Part shown: one piece after another, positions 52,522 through 62,149 of the stretch | How the letters are laid out: every line of letters starts with the position of its first letter | Numbering within the stretch: the stretch's first letter is position 1 | Assembly (NCBI GenBank): GCA_027483945.1 | Contig: JAIXTM010000001.1 | Coordinates: 124,001 to 188,000, forward strand | Source of the DNA: Hyphomicrobiales bacterium | GTDB taxonomy: Bacteria > Pseudomonadota > Alphaproteobacteria > Rhizobiales > Beijerinckiaceae | Direction of reading: 5' to 3' | DNA: 64,000 bases | The notes under the pieces: generated by a model | Seen by the model: only the letters and a program-made list of their open reading frames with translations | The model's database searches: none | What the model was told of the DNA's origin: nothing | Position numbers and translations under genes: made by a program

Positions 52522-52887
52522 TCAGTTCCGGTCGATGATCCGGACGACCTGGCGCGTCTGCGGCTCGACGAGGACGATCTTGTCGTCCGGCGAGACGAAA
52601 TAGCGATAGCGCTCGATGCCCGGCTCCTCGTCCACCGCGCCGTCGGAAAACGCGTACAGGTCGACATCGGCGGGGACGCGCGAGCCGACCCGAACCTGGC
52701 CCCGCCAGGGCGAGGGCACCACGCGCTCTTCGATGATCGTGCGGCGCACGACCGTCTCGCCTGAGGGCGTCAGCACGATGGTCCCGGTATTGTCCTCCGG
52801 CACGACGAGCGTGGTCTGCGCAAGGGCGCCACCGGCGGCGATCGACAGGGAAAGGGCGGCAGCCGCCGCGAGAAGGCGATGGGTCAT
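52522..52887 (-). CDS. DUF1236-type periplasmic protein
   Basis: A 121-residue exported protein. The signal peptide is at 1-23 (MTHRLLAAAAALSLSIAAGG, then ALA). The mature part has a beta-rich segment ending RYFVSPDDKIVLVEPQTRQV, typical of DUF1236 proteins of rhizobia and relatives, whose function is unknown. The ATG at 52887 follows GGAGGTCTCCT directly, a very strong ribosome site. It stands alone between the ATP synthase terminator and the RidA gene. Confidence 0.75.
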   Translation of the reverse strand: MTHRLLAAAAALSLSIAAGGALAQTTLVVPEDNTGTIVLTPSGETVVRRTIIEERVVPSPWRGQVRVGSRVPADVDLYAFSDGAVDEEPGIERYRYFVSPDDKIVLVEPQTRQVVRIIDRN

Positions 52888-53002
52888 AGGAGACCTCCTG
52901 ATGGATGCGGGCGGGCGGCGGCCACGCAATCGGGCCGCCGCTTCCTGATCCGCTTGCCAGAGCCGAACGCGGCCGGCAGGCAGGAGGTTCCGTAAAGGCA
53001 GG

Positions 53003-53353
53003 TCAGATGGCGGCGACGACCGCGATCTCGACCGTGTACTGGGGTGCCGCGAGCTTGGCCTCGACGGTGGCGCGGGCCGGGGTGTTCCCGGCCACGACCC
53101 ACTTGTCCCAGACGGCGTTCATCTCGCCGAAGGTCTTGATGTCGGCGAGCCAGATATTGGCCATGAGCAGCTTGGTCTTGTCGGTCCCGGCCTGCTTCAG
53201 CAGATCGTCGATCGTGGCGAGGATCTCGGCGGTCTGCTCGCCGACGGAACGTCCCGCGCTCGTCTCCGCCACCTGACCGGCAAGGTACACGGTGTTGCCG
53301 TGGACGACGGCCTTGGACATGCGCGCGCCGGCGCCGATGCGGGTGATCGCCAT
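53003..53353 (-). CDS. RidA family protein
   Basis: A 116-residue RidA/YjgF-like protein. It shows GNTVYLAGQVAETSAGRSVG, the ILATIDDLLKQAGTDKTKLL helix and ARATVEAKLAAPQYTVEIAV at the end. RidA enzymes deaminate reactive enamines/imines. The Arg at the usual catalytic place is not in the RidA consensus (T-R-x-x-V), since the motif here is ARATVEAKL, so it may be a RutC/YjgH-like subgroup member without imine deaminase activity. It is located alone on the minus strand. Confidence 0.88.
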   Translation of the reverse strand: MAITRIGAGARMSKAVVHGNTVYLAGQVAETSAGRSVGEQTAEILATIDDLLKQAGTDKTKLLMANIWLADIKTFGEMNAVWDKWVVAGNTPARATVEAKLAAPQYTVEIAVVAAI

Positions 53354-53452
53354 GAAAGTCTCTCCGTGTCAGGCGTGATCTCGCAGGGGCCGGCCTTGCG
53401 GCCGCCCCTCGCTGGAGACCTGCCTAGCGGAGCCGCCGGCTCAGGGCAATCG

Positions 53453-54946
53453 TCAGGCCTGGGGAGCCGAACGACCGCGTCCGCCGCGCCAGTTGCCGCG
53501 ATGCGGCTTGCCCCCATGGCCGGCCGATTCGCGCACAAGCGCGGCCGGTCCACCGGGGGCCGGGGCACCATGGCCGCGGCCCTGCGGCCGCTGGCCGTCA
53601 CGAGCCGCCGCGTGGCGGCCCTGTCCGTCGCGCGCCGCCATGTCGCGGCCCCCATGGGGCTTGGCCGCATTGCGGCCCTGGCCCTGGCGGGCCTGATCGC
53701 CACGCGGCTGATCGGAGCGGAATCCATCGGGCCGCCCCTGGCCACGATGGCCATTGTTCTGCCGCTGGCCCTTGGCGGGCGGACGGCCGCCGGCCGAGGC
53801 CGAGGGACGCTCCACCGGATTGCCCTCGATGTCGGTCGTCGGGATGGTTTGGCGCGTCACCTTCTCGATGTCACGCAGATAGGCCCGCTCCTCCCGATCG
53901 CAGAACGAGATCGCGATGCCGGCGGCGCCGGCGCGCGCGGTGCGGCCGATGCGGTGGACATAGGATTCCGGCACGTTGGGCAGGTCGAAATTGATGACGT
54001 GGGAGACGCCGTCGACATCGATGCCGCGGGCGGCGATGTCGGTGGCTACCAGTGCCCGGGTGCGGCCGGCGCGGAAGCCGGCCAGCGCCTTCTCGCGCTG
54101 GGGCTGACTCTTGTTGCCATGGATGGCGGCGGCCTCGATGCCGGCGCTTTCCAGATGCCGCGCGACCTTGTCCGCGCCGTGCTTGGTGCGCGTGAAGACC
54201 AGAATGCGGCTGAGCGAGGGATCCTGCATCAGCTTGACGAGGAGGCTGCGCTTCTCGGCACCCTCGGCCAGGATGATGCGCTGCTCCACCCGCTCGGCGG
54301 TCGTGGCGACGGGCGTCACCGCGACGCGAACAGGATCGGTCAGGAGCTCGCCGGCCAGCGCGCCAATGGCGGTCGGCATCGTGGCGGAGAAGAACAGGTT
54401 CTGACGGCGCTCCGGCAACGCGCCGACGATGCGGCGGATCGCGTGGATGAAGCCGAGATCGAGCATCTGGTCCGCCTCGTCGAGGACGAAGACCTCGGTC
54501 TGGCGCAGGTCGATGTTGCGCGACGACATGTGGTCGACGAGGCGGCCGGGCGTGGCCACCAGCACGTCGACGCCCTGCTGCAGCGCGCGGGCCTGCGGGC
54601 CGATGGAGACGCCGCCGACGACGACGGAAACGGCGACGCGCAGGTTGCGGCCATAGGCGCGGATGCTGTCGGCGATCTGGCCGGCGAGCTCGCGGGTCGG
54701 AGAAAGGATCAGCGCCCGGCAGGTGCGCGGGCGCAGGGGCCGGCGGTCGCGGGCGAGACGGTCCAGAATCGGCAGCGCGAAGGCCGCGGTCTTGCCGGTG
54801 CCGGTCTGGGCGATGCCCAGCAGGTCGCTGCCGGCGAGGAGCGGCGGGATGGCCTGCGCCTGGATCGGGGTCGGAGTCTCATAGCCCTCGGCCGCCAGCG
54901 CCTTGAGGATCGGGGCGGCGAGGTTCAGTTCGGAGAAAGTGGTCAA
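53453..54946 (-). CDS. DEAD-box ATP-dependent RNA helicase (RhlE-like)
   Basis: A 497-residue helicase. The Q-motif is TPTPIQAQAIP, motif I AQTGTGKT (46-53), then PTRELA, motif II DEAD, SAT (FFSATMP), and motif VI HRIGRTARAG. The C-terminal tail (about 375-497) is rich in Gly, Gln, Arg and His, suited for RNA binding. No ATG or GTG fits the core N-terminus; TTG at 54946 (LTTFSELNLA) is taken, and a longer frame to 55111 is open but not conserved in look. RhlE-type helicases remodel ribosomes and decaying mRNA, often in the cold. The 263-bp region before it holds no gene. Confidence 0.9.
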   Translation of the reverse strand: MTTFSELNLAAPILKALAAEGYETPTPIQAQAIPPLLAGSDLLGIAQTGTGKTAAFALPILDRLARDRRPLRPRTCRALILSPTRELAGQIADSIRAYGRNLRVAVSVVVGGVSIGPQARALQQGVDVLVATPGRLVDHMSSRNIDLRQTEVFVLDEADQMLDLGFIHAIRRIVGALPERRQNLFFSATMPTAIGALAGELLTDPVRVAVTPVATTAERVEQRIILAEGAEKRSLLVKLMQDPSLSRILVFTRTKHGADKVARHLESAGIEAAAIHGNKSQPQREKALAGFRAGRTRALVATDIAARGIDVDGVSHVINFDLPNVPESYVHRIGRTARAGAAGIAISFCDREERAYLRDIEKVTRQTIPTTDIEGNPVERPSASAGGRPPAKGQRQNNGHRGQGRPDGFRSDQPRGDQARQGQGRNAAKPHGGRDMAARDGQGRHAAARDGQRPQGRGHGAPAPGGPAALVRESAGHGGKPHRGNWRGGRGRSAPQA

Positions 54947-55209
54947 TTCACGTGTCTTTCGGTGAACGCGGATCACAAAATCCGCGCGGGGCCGCGCGCC
55001 GGAACCGGCACGCCGCCTGTCGGGGGTCAAACGCCCCGCGTGATCTGGGCTGTTCAGGGAGTTCAAGGCGGTCCGGCAGGACGATCGCCTTGAAGAAGGC
55101 GACCGGTTCACGCGGCCGGATCCGCAAAGGGCATGAGCCCTTGGCGCTCATGTGGCAGTGCAACACGGATAAGTCAAGGCGCCGCAGCGGCCCTGGGCAG
55201 GCCACCGCC

Positions 55210-55842
55210 TCAGCGGTCGAGCCCCATCCGCACGCCGAAAGCCATCATCAGCGCACCGACGCCGATGGACACATAGCGCCCCAGAGGACCGTTCGTGGCG
55301 CTCGGCGCCGCCGTCAGCAGGACCGCACAGAGGACGTAGTAGAGCGTGGAGATAGCCAGCATGAGACCGACGCCGGCGAGGCCGACGGCCAGGGGCTTCC
55401 GGGCCAGATGCGTCACGGCGAAGAGCGAGGTGACAAAGACGAGCGACTTGGGGTTGGACAGGTTGGTCAGGAGCCCGGTGACGAAGGCGCGGCGGGGCGA
55501 GATATCCCGGCGCGGTCGCACGGCCCCGTCGATCGCCGCCAGCGGCGCGGCGCGCCAGTTCTGGCGGATGATCCGGAAGCCGATATAGGCAAGGTAGGCC
55601 GCGCCGGCGATCTTCACTGCGAGTGCCAGCATCGGCACCGCCTCGAAAAGCCAGAACAGGCCGAGCAGGCCCGACAGGCCCCAGATGGCGGTTCCGGTCA
55701 GGATGCCGGCGGCTGCGGCGAGGACGGCTGCGCGCCTGGACGACAGGACGGTGGCGGCGAAGAACAGGACGTTGGGACCCGGCGTCAGGCAGGCGACGAC
55801 CCAGATCGCGGCGAGCGAGACCAGGGTGTCGAGCGTGGACAT
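55210..55842 (-). CDS. LysE/RhtB-family amino acid exporter
   Basis: A 210-residue membrane protein with six hydrophobic segments. The family signature CLTPGPNVLFFAATVLSSRR is at the N-terminus, and LTNLSNPKSLVFVTSLFAV (the NPK region) in the middle. It exports amino acids or homoserine lactone-like compounds. It is 7 bases downstream of fabI on the same strand and may be read with it. Confidence 0.9.
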   Translation of the reverse strand: MSTLDTLVSLAAIWVVACLTPGPNVLFFAATVLSSRRAAVLAAAAGILTGTAIWGLSGLLGLFWLFEAVPMLALAVKIAGAAYLAYIGFRIIRQNWRAAPLAAIDGAVRPRRDISPRRAFVTGLLTNLSNPKSLVFVTSLFAVTHLARKPLAVGLAGVGLMLAISTLYYVLCAVLLTAAPSATNGPLGRYVSIGVGALMMAFGVRMGLDR

Positions 55843-55849
55843 GGCCTGT

Positions 55850-56671
55850 TCAGGCCTCCAAGGCGCCGGCGGCTTCCTGCGCCTTGAGCGATTCGGGCCG
55901 CGGCATCGAGATGATGTTGTAGCCGGAATCCACGTAATGGATCTCGCCCGTGACGCCGGAGGACAGGTTCGACAGGAGATAGAGCGCCGAGCCGCCGATC
56001 TCCTCGATCGTCACCGTCCGGCGCAGCGGGGCATGGGCCTTCTGGTAATTGTACATGAGACGGGCATCGGCGATGCCGGCGCCGGCGAGCGTCCGCACGG
56101 GGCCGGCGGAGATGGCGTTCACGCGGATGCCCTGCGGCCCGTAATCGCCGGCGAGGTAGCGCACGGACGCCTCCAAGGCCGCCTTGGCGACGCCCATGAC
56201 ATTGTAGTTCGGCATGACGCGGTTGGCGCCGTCATAGGTCAGCGTCAGTAGCGAGCCGCCATCGGGCATCAGCGCGGCGGCACGCCTGGCGATCTCGGTG
56301 AAGGAGAAGGCCGAGATGACCATGGTGCGCGAGAAATTCGCGCGGGTCGTGTCGGCATAGCGGCCCTTGAGCTCGTTCTTGTCCGAGAAGCCGATGGCGT
56401 GGACGACGAAGTCAAGGCTGCCCCATTCCGCCCTCAGGCGCTCGAACAGGGCATCGACAGAGGCGATGTCCTCCACGTCGCAGGGCAGGACGAGTGACGA
56501 ACCCACCGATTGCGCGAGCGGCGTGACGCGCTTGCCCAGCGCCTCGCCCTGATAGGTGAAGGCCAGCTCGGCGCCATGCTCGGCCAGCGTCCGGGAGATG
56601 CCCCAGGCGATGGAATGATCGTTGGCGACGCCCATGATCAGGCCGCGCCGGCCCTGCATCAGCTTCGTCAT
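55850..56671 (-). CDS. fabI: Enoyl-[acyl-carrier-protein] reductase (NADH) FabI
   Basis: A 273-residue short-chain dehydrogenase. It has the FabI cofactor motif GLIMGVANDHSIAWGI, FVVHAIGFSDKNELKGRYAD, and the catalytic YxxxxxxK in YNVMGVAKAALEASV. The C-terminus after 250 is a longer tail (RPESLKAQEAAGALEA) seen in this order. It carries out the last step of each elongation cycle. It is the third gene of the fabA-fabB-fabI set on the minus strand. Confidence 0.97.
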   Translation of the reverse strand: MTKLMQGRRGLIMGVANDHSIAWGISRTLAEHGAELAFTYQGEALGKRVTPLAQSVGSSLVLPCDVEDIASVDALFERLRAEWGSLDFVVHAIGFSDKNELKGRYADTTRANFSRTMVISAFSFTEIARRAAALMPDGGSLLTLTYDGANRVMPNYNVMGVAKAALEASVRYLAGDYGPQGIRVNAISAGPVRTLAGAGIADARLMYNYQKAHAPLRRTVTIEEIGGSALYLLSNLSSGVTGEIHYVDSGYNIISMPRPESLKAQEAAGALEA

Positions 56672-56697
56672 TGGCTATCCCCCCGTGCCCTCGCGCG

Positions 56698-57924
56698 TCA
56701 CGCGTCGAGGCGCTTCATGACGATGGTGGCGTTGGTGCCGCCGAAGCCGAAGGAGTTCGACAGGACGGTGCCGATCCTGGCATTGTCGATCCGCTGCCGG
56801 ACGATGGGCATGTCGGCGAAAGCCGGATCGAGCTCCTCGATATTGGCGCTCTCGCAGATGAAGCCGTTGTTCATCATCAGCAGCGAGTAGATCGCCTCCT
56901 GCACGCCGGTGGCGCCCAGCGAATGACCGGTCAGCGACTTGGTGGCCGAGATCGGCGGGCACTTGTCGCCGGTGCCGAAGACCTCGCGAATGGCCTCGAT
57001 CTCCTTGAGATCGCCGACGGGCGTCGAGGTGGCATGGGGGTTGATGTAGTCGATGGGCGTCTTCACCGTCGCGAGCGCCTGGCGCATGCAGCGGATCGCG
57101 CCCTCGCCAGACGGGGCGACCATGTCGTAGCCGTCGGACGTCGCGCCATAGCCGACGATCTCCGCGTAGATCTTGGCGCCGCGGGCCTTGGCGACCTCGT
57201 ATTCCTCGAGGACGAGCACGCCTGCGCCGCCGGCGATGACGAAGCCGTCGCGGTTCACGTCATAGGCACGGGAGGCCTTGGCCGGGGTGTCGTTATACTT
57301 GGACGACATAGCGCCCATGGCGTCGAACAGGACGGAAAGGGTCCAGTCGAGTTCCTCGCAGCCGCCCGCGAAGATGCGGTCCTGCTTGCCCCACTGGATC
57401 AGCTCGTAGGCGTTGCCGATGCAATGGTTCGACGTCGCGCAGGCGGACGAGATCGAATAGTTCACGCCCTTGAGCTTGAACCAGGTGGCGAGCGTCGCGG
57501 AGGCGGTAGACGACATGGCCTTCGGCACGGCGAAGGGGCCGACGCGCTTGGACGAGCCGGTCTCGCGGGCCTTGTCCGCCGATTCCACCAGGACGCGGGC
57601 GGAGGGGCCGCCCGAGCCCATGACGATGCCGGTGCGCTCGTTGGAGATCTCCGCCTCGGTCAGGCCGGCGTCGCGGATCGCCTGATCCATGGCGACGTGG
57701 TTCCAGGCGGTGCCGGTGGCGTGGAAGCGCATGGCGCGGCGGTCAACAAGCTCCTCGGGATCGAGGGTCGGAGCGCCATGGACGCGGCAGCGGAAGCCGC
57801 GATCGGCATATTCCTGCGCCGTCACGATGCCGGACTTCGCTTCGCGCAGCGAGGCGGTCACCTCCTGCGTGTTGTTGCCGATGGATGAGACGATGCCCAT
57901 CCCGGTGACGACGACGCGTCTCAT
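56698..57924 (-). CDS. fabB: Beta-ketoacyl-ACP synthase I FabB
   Basis: A 408-residue condensing enzyme. The nucleophile Cys is in [20 protein letters not shown], the catalytic His pair in [11 protein letters not shown] and [13 protein letters not shown], and [11 protein letters not shown] closes the fold. With FabA it forms the route to unsaturated fatty acids. It lies 26 bases upstream of fabI and 97 bases downstream of fabA. Confidence 0.96.
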   Translation of the reverse strand: MRRVVVTGMGIVSSIGNNTQEVTASLREAKSGIVTAQEYADRGFRCRVHGAPTLDPEELVDRRAMRFHATGTAWNHVAMDQAIRDAGLTEAEISNERTGIVMGSGGPSARVLVESADKARETGSSKRVGPFAVPKAMSSTASATLATWFKLKGVNYSISSACATSNHCIGNAYELIQWGKQDRIFAGGCEELDWTLSVLFDAMGAMSSKYNDTPAKASRAYDVNRDGFVIAGGAGVLVLEEYEVAKARGAKIYAEIVGYGATSDGYDMVAPSGEGAIRCMRQALATVKTPIDYINPHATSTPVGDLKEIEAIREVFGTGDKCPPISATKSLTGHSLGATGVQEAIYSLLMMNNGFICESANIEELDPAFADMPIVRQRIDNARIGTVLSNSFGFGGTNATIVMKRLDA

Positions 57925-58020
57925 GTGATGCTCCTCGTGCGGCGCGCCGCCTTCAAGTGGCGCGGTCTCGATGGGTCCCGGCGGCCGGGATGCCTTACCT
58001 GCGGGCCTTGGGGCGAAAGT

Positions 58021-58536
58021 TCAAGCGTCCGTGGTCTGGAACAGGCCGACACGCATGTCCTTGACCTCGTAGATGCGCTTGCCGTCCGCCTCGAGCCAGC
58101 CGTCGGCGATGCCGAGGATGAGCTTGGAGCGGAAGACGCGCTTGAAGTCGACGCCGTAAACGACCTTCTTCACCGATGGCAGGACCTGGTCGGAGAACTT
58201 CACCTCGCCGACACCGAGCGCCCGGCCGCGGCCCTGCTCGCCGAGCCAACCCAGGAAGAATCCGGTGAGCTGCCAGAGCGCGTCGAGGCCGAGGCAGCCC
58301 GGCATCACGGGGTCGCCCTTGAAGTGGCAGCCGAAGAACCAGAGATCCGGCCGGATGTCGAATTCGGCGCGTACCAAGCCCTTGCCGTTGGGCCCGCCGG
58401 TCTCGGAGATTTCAGTGATCCGATCGAACATCAGCATGGGCGGCAGCGGCAGCTGCGCATTACCGGGACCGAACAATTCGCCACGCCCGCAGGCCAGAAG
58501 CTCTTCGTAATCGTAGTGCGAGCGGCGTTCCATCAA
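58021..58536 (-). CDS. fabA: 3-hydroxydecanoyl-ACP dehydratase/isomerase FabA
   Basis: A 171-residue hot-dog-fold enzyme. The active-site His is in [20 protein letters not shown], with the catalytic Asp at its end (LGLDALWQL). It forms cis-3-decenoyl-ACP, the branch point to unsaturated fatty acids. It is the first gene of the fabA-fabB-fabI group and divergent from irr, an arrangement known from rhizobia. Confidence 0.96.
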   Translation of the reverse strand: MMERRSHYDYEELLACGRGELFGPGNAQLPLPPMLMFDRITEISETGGPNGKGLVRAEFDIRPDLWFFGCHFKGDPVMPGCLGLDALWQLTGFFLGWLGEQGRGRALGVGEVKFSDQVLPSVKKVVYGVDFKRVFRSKLILGIADGWLEADGKRIYEVKDMRVGLFQTTDA

Positions 58537-58742
58537 TCGGACGGGTCCCTTGTCTTGGCGCGCGGAGCCTGCGCGGCAGGCGTCTCCCTAACACAGCGCC
58601 GGGCGGGCCGGAAGGGCGCGGCGCCTGCGACCGCACCGACACCGCGCCAAGCATTGCGGCGGCAGGCCCCAGGCCTTATGTTAGCGCCGGGTGCGCCTGC
58701 TGCTGCGCCCTTCCAAGCGACGACCTCAAGGCGAACGAGACG

Positions 58743-59213
58743 ATGCACGGACAGGCGAACGGCATGGACAAGCCCGCGGGACGGGCCGTGTCGGATGGCT
58801 GCCCCTTCCACAACCTGCGCGAGATGCTGCGCGGTTCGGGCCTGCGGCCGACGCGCCAGCGCATGTCGCTGGGCTGGCTGCTTTTCGCCAAGGGTGACCG
58901 TCACGTCTCGGCCGAAATGCTTTACGAAGAGGCGACCAAGGCCCGCGTGCCAGTCTCCCTCGCGACCGTCTACAACACGCTGCACCAGTTCACGCAGGCC
59001 GGCCTGCTTCGCCAGCTGCCGGTGGACGGCTCGAAGGCCTTCTTCGACACCAACCCGTCCGAGCACCACCATTTCTTCGTCGAGGACGAGGAGCGGCTGG
59101 TGGACCTTCCCGGCGACGCGATCTCCGTCGGCAACGTTCCGGAGCCGCCGGAGGGCATGGAGATCTCGCGGGTCGACGTCATCGTCCGCCTGCGCCGCAA
59201 GACGCGGTCCTGA
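58743..59213 (+). CDS. irr: Iron response regulator Irr (Fur family)
   Basis: A 156-residue Fur-family protein. The N-terminus carries the heme-regulatory-type motif GCPFH (19-23), as in Bradyrhizobium Irr (GCPWH). The winged-helix domain spans about 25-95 (RPTRQRMSLGWLLF, SLATVYNTLHQF). The dimerisation domain contains His108-His110 (SEHHHFFVEDEERL), the second heme site. In iron-poor cells Irr represses iron-using and activates iron-uptake genes; heme triggers its breakdown in forms with the Cys-Pro motif. The gene diverges from fabA across 206 bp. Confidence 0.95.
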   Translation: MHGQANGMDKPAGRAVSDGCPFHNLREMLRGSGLRPTRQRMSLGWLLFAKGDRHVSAEMLYEEATKARVPVSLATVYNTLHQFTQAGLLRQLPVDGSKAFFDTNPSEHHHFFVEDEERLVDLPGDAISVGNVPEPPEGMEISRVDVIVRLRRKTRS

Positions 59214-59260
59214 TCAGGCGTCCCGAGACCCCTTCATTCTCTGGCGCGTATCCCGCGATT

Positions 59261-60145
59261 TCAGGCCGCCGGCCCGTCGCGCTGTTCCAGGATGCGCGTC
59301 AGATAGGCGCCATAGCTTGACTTGCCGGCGTCCCGGGCGAGCGCAGCCAGGGCTTCCGTCCCGATGAAGCCCATGCGCCAGGCCACCTCCTCGACGCAGC
59401 CGACCGACAGGCCCTGACGCTCCTCGATGGTGCGGATGAACTCGGCCGCCTGCAGCAGCGCGGCATGGGTGCCGGTGTCGAGCCAGGCATAGCCGCGGCC
59501 GAGACGCTCCACGTGCAGCGCGCCGCGCTCCAGATAGGTGCGGTTGATGTCCGTGATCTCGATTTCCCCGCGCGCCGAGGGCTTCAGTCCGGCTGCGATC
59601 TCCACCACGTCGTTGTCGTAAAAATAGAGCCCGGTCACCGCCCAGTTGGAGGCGGGATCCTTCGGTTTCTCGACGATCCCGGAGGGTTTGCCGCCCGGCC
59701 CGAAGGACAGCACGCCGAACGCCTCCGGATTGGAGACCCAATAGCCGAAGATAGTGGCGCCCGTCACGCGGCGCGCCGCGGCCTGGACGCGATCGGACAG
59801 GCCGTCGCCATAGAAGAGGTTGTCGCCGAGGACGAGCGCGACGGCATCCTCGCCGATGAAGTCGCGGCCGATGATGAAGGCTTCGGCGATGCCGTTGGGC
59901 GCCGCCTGCTCTGCATAGGACAGGTTGAGCCCGATCCGGTGTCCATCCCCCAGGAGTGCCCGGAAGAGCGGCAGGTCGCGCGGGGTGGAGATGATCAGGA
60001 TGTCCCTGATCCCCGCCAGCATCAGCGTGGACAGGGGATAATAGATCATCGGCTTGTCGTAGACGGGCAGCAGCTGCTTGGAGATGGCTGCCGTGACCGG
60101 GTGAAGACGGGTGCCGGAGCCGCCGGCGAGGACGATGCCCTTCAT
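59261..60145 (-). CDS. rfbA: Glucose-1-phosphate thymidylyltransferase
   Basis: A 294-residue nucleotidyltransferase. [20 protein letters not shown] (the G-x-G-x-R-x-x-P loop), [20 protein letters not shown], and [12 protein letters not shown] with the metal-binding Asp are all present. It makes dTDP-glucose, the first step of dTDP-L-rhamnose synthesis. It is the last gene of rfbC-rfbB-rfbD-rfbA and starts three bases after the rfbD stop. Confidence 0.96.
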   Translation of the reverse strand: MKGIVLAGGSGTRLHPVTAAISKQLLPVYDKPMIYYPLSTLMLAGIRDILIISTPRDLPLFRALLGDGHRIGLNLSYAEQAAPNGIAEAFIIGRDFIGEDAVALVLGDNLFYGDGLSDRVQAAARRVTGATIFGYWVSNPEAFGVLSFGPGGKPSGIVEKPKDPASNWAVTGLYFYDNDVVEIAAGLKPSARGEIEITDINRTYLERGALHVERLGRGYAWLDTGTHAALLQAAEFIRTIEERQGLSVGCVEEVAWRMGFIGTEALAALARDAGKSSYGAYLTRILEQRDGPAA

Positions 60146-60148
60146 GGA

Positions 60149-61063
60149 TCAGGCTTTCTGGCCGGCGTCGGCCTTGGGCGGACCGATCAGCCGGTCGAGT
60201 GTGGTCTCGAGGTCCGGGCCGAACGGCCCGAGCGCGATGCCATGAAGCCGCGCGGCGCGGCCGGTGTCGAGCACCGCGTTGAGCGTGCGCCGGGCGGGCG
60301 TCGGGAAATCGGCGGTGGCGATCGGATCGACCTGCGCGAACGGCCCGCCCCGGACGCGGGAGGCCTCCAGGACGGCGCGGGCCTGCACGTCGCGGGTGAC
60401 GATGGTCTCGCCAGCCAGATGCAACAGGCCGGCCGGCGCGCCGGGTCCCTGCGCCTCCATCCGCGCGCCCAGCGTCAGCAGGGCCTGCGCCAGCGCCGGC
60501 GAATAGGTGGGCTTGCCGCGCTGGTCGCAGACGATCGTCAGGTGCGCCCGCGCGGCGGCCCAGGACAGGACCTTGGCGACGAAGTTCTGGCCCGAGGGCC
60601 CGAACACCCAGGAGACGCGCACGACGAGGGCGGCGGGATCGGCCTCCCGCACCGCGTTCTCCCCCTCGAGCTTGGTGCGTCCATAGACGCAGAGCGGCTC
60701 CGGCGGGTCGTCCTCCCCGTGGGGCCGGTCATGGCTCTCGCCGAAGACCTGGTCCGTGGAGACGTGGATGAGCGGGACGCGGGCCCTGGCCGCGGCGGCG
60801 GCGAGGCGGCCCGGGCCGGCGGCATTGAGGGCGCGGGCGAGATCCGGCTCGCTCTCCGCGCCGTCGACATTGGTGTATGCGGCCGCGTTGACGATGAGCG
60901 AGGGCGCGACGCGATCAACGAGCCGGGCCGGCGCGTCGGGATCGGTCAGGTCGAAATCCGGGCGCCCGGCCTGGACGAAGGGGCGGCCGGCATCAGACAG
61001 CGCGACGCGGAGGTCGGTGGCGAGCTGGCCGCTACGGCCGATGACGAGGACGGGCGCGCTCAT
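60149..61063 (-). CDS. rfbD: dTDP-4-dehydrorhamnose reductase
   Basis: A 304-residue extended short-chain dehydrogenase. The cofactor motif is VLVIGRSGQLATDLR (4-18), the substrate region IHVSTDQVFGES, and the catalytic YxxxK is in CVYGRTKLEGENAV. It makes dTDP-L-rhamnose, the final step. The ATG at 61063 overlaps the rfbB stop by four bases; the upstream frame is a remnant over rfbB. Confidence 0.94.
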   Translation of the reverse strand: MSAPVLVIGRSGQLATDLRVALSDAGRPFVQAGRPDFDLTDPDAPARLVDRVAPSLIVNAAAYTNVDGAESEPDLARALNAAGPGRLAAAAARARVPLIHVSTDQVFGESHDRPHGEDDPPEPLCVYGRTKLEGENAVREADPAALVVRVSWVFGPSGQNFVAKVLSWAAARAHLTIVCDQRGKPTYSPALAQALLTLGARMEAQGPGAPAGLLHLAGETIVTRDVQARAVLEASRVRGGPFAQVDPIATADFPTPARRTLNAVLDTGRAARLHGIALGPFGPDLETTLDRLIGPPKADAGQKA

Positions 61064-62133
61064 CGCAGGAAGGACAGGCCCGAGGGCTTCACGAGGCCCA
61101 GCCGCTCGCCGCCATAGACCGTGTCGCGCAGGGGGCGCCACCAGGCCTCGTTGGCGACGTACCAGGCCACGGTCTCGGCCAACCCCTCCTCGATGGAGCG
61201 CTGCGGCCGCCAGCCGAGCTCCCGTTCGATGAGCGAGGGGTCGATCGCATAGCGCCGGTCATGGCCGGGCCGGTCGGCGACCTGGTGCACGAGCCGGGCA
61301 TGAGGCGCGTTCTGCGGACGCAGCCTGTCCATCTCCGCGCAGATCGTCTCCACGATCCAGCGGTTTGTGCGCTCGGCGCGGCCACCGACGAGGTAGGTCG
61401 CGCCCGGCGCCCCCGCCTCCAGAATGCGCCCGAGGGCGCGGGCGTGATCCTCCACGTGGAGCCAGTCGCGGACGTTGAGCCCGTCACCGTAGACAGGCAG
61501 GCCGCGGCCCTCCATCGCGTTGAGGATCATCAGCGGGATGAGCTTTTCCGGGAATTGCCGGGGCCCGTAATTGTTGGAGCAGTTCGAGACGATGACCGGC
61601 AGGCCATAGGTGTGGAACCAGGCGCGGGCGAGGTGATCGGACGCGGCCTTGGACGCCGAGTAGGGCGAGCGCGGGTCGTAGGGGCTCGTCTCGTCGAAGG
61701 CGCCCTCGGGACCGAGCGAGCCGAAGACCTCGTCGGTGGAGACATGGAGGAAGCGGAAGCGTGCCTTCGCCTCGCCTTCCAACGCCTCGTAGGCGCCGCG
61801 CGCGGCATCGAGCAGGACCTGGGTGCCGAGCACATTGGTGCGCACGAACGCGCCGGGGCCCTGGATCGAGCGATCCACATGGGTCTCGGCAGCAAGGTGG
61901 ATCACCGCCTCGGGGCGGACCTCGCCGAACGCGGCGCGCATGCGACCCAGATCGGCGATGTCGGCTTCGATGAGCCGGTGACGGGGATCGCCTTTCAGCG
62001 CGTCGAGCGAGGCGGGATTTGCCGCATAGGTCAGGGCGTCGATGGTGACCACCTCGTGCCCGCATTCGCGGACGAGGTGGTCCACGAGGGCCGAACCGAT
62101 GAAGCCGGCGCCGCCGGTGACCAGGATGCGCAT
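61060..62133 (-). CDS. rfbB: dTDP-glucose 4,6-dehydratase
   Basis: A 357-residue dehydratase. The NAD motif ILVTGGAGFIGSALV is at 3-17, the catalytic Thr-Asp-Glu in HVSTDEVFGSLG, and the YxxxK in PYSASKAASDHL; SNCSNNYGPRQFPEKLIPLM follows. It forms dTDP-4-keto-6-deoxyglucose, the second step. The ATG at 62133 begins the normal N-terminus; a longer open frame to 62280 is rejected since it overlaps rfbC. Confidence 0.96.
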   Translation of the reverse strand: MRILVTGGAGFIGSALVDHLVRECGHEVVTIDALTYAANPASLDALKGDPRHRLIEADIADLGRMRAAFGEVRPEAVIHLAAETHVDRSIQGPGAFVRTNVLGTQVLLDAARGAYEALEGEAKARFRFLHVSTDEVFGSLGPEGAFDETSPYDPRSPYSASKAASDHLARAWFHTYGLPVIVSNCSNNYGPRQFPEKLIPLMILNAMEGRGLPVYGDGLNVRDWLHVEDHARALGRILEAGAPGATYLVGGRAERTNRWIVETICAEMDRLRPQNAPHARLVHQVADRPGHDRRYAIDPSLIERELGWRPQRSIEEGLAETVAWYVANEAWWRPLRDTVYGGERLGLVKPSGLSFLR

Positions 62134-62149
62134 CGCGTTCTTCAAGCCC

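Noticed and set aside
55132-55152. Terminator for the LysE gene (CATGAGC-7 nt-GCTCATG)
   Set aside because: The stem is only 7 bp, lies about 60 bp after the stop and is not followed by a T-run on the minus strand.
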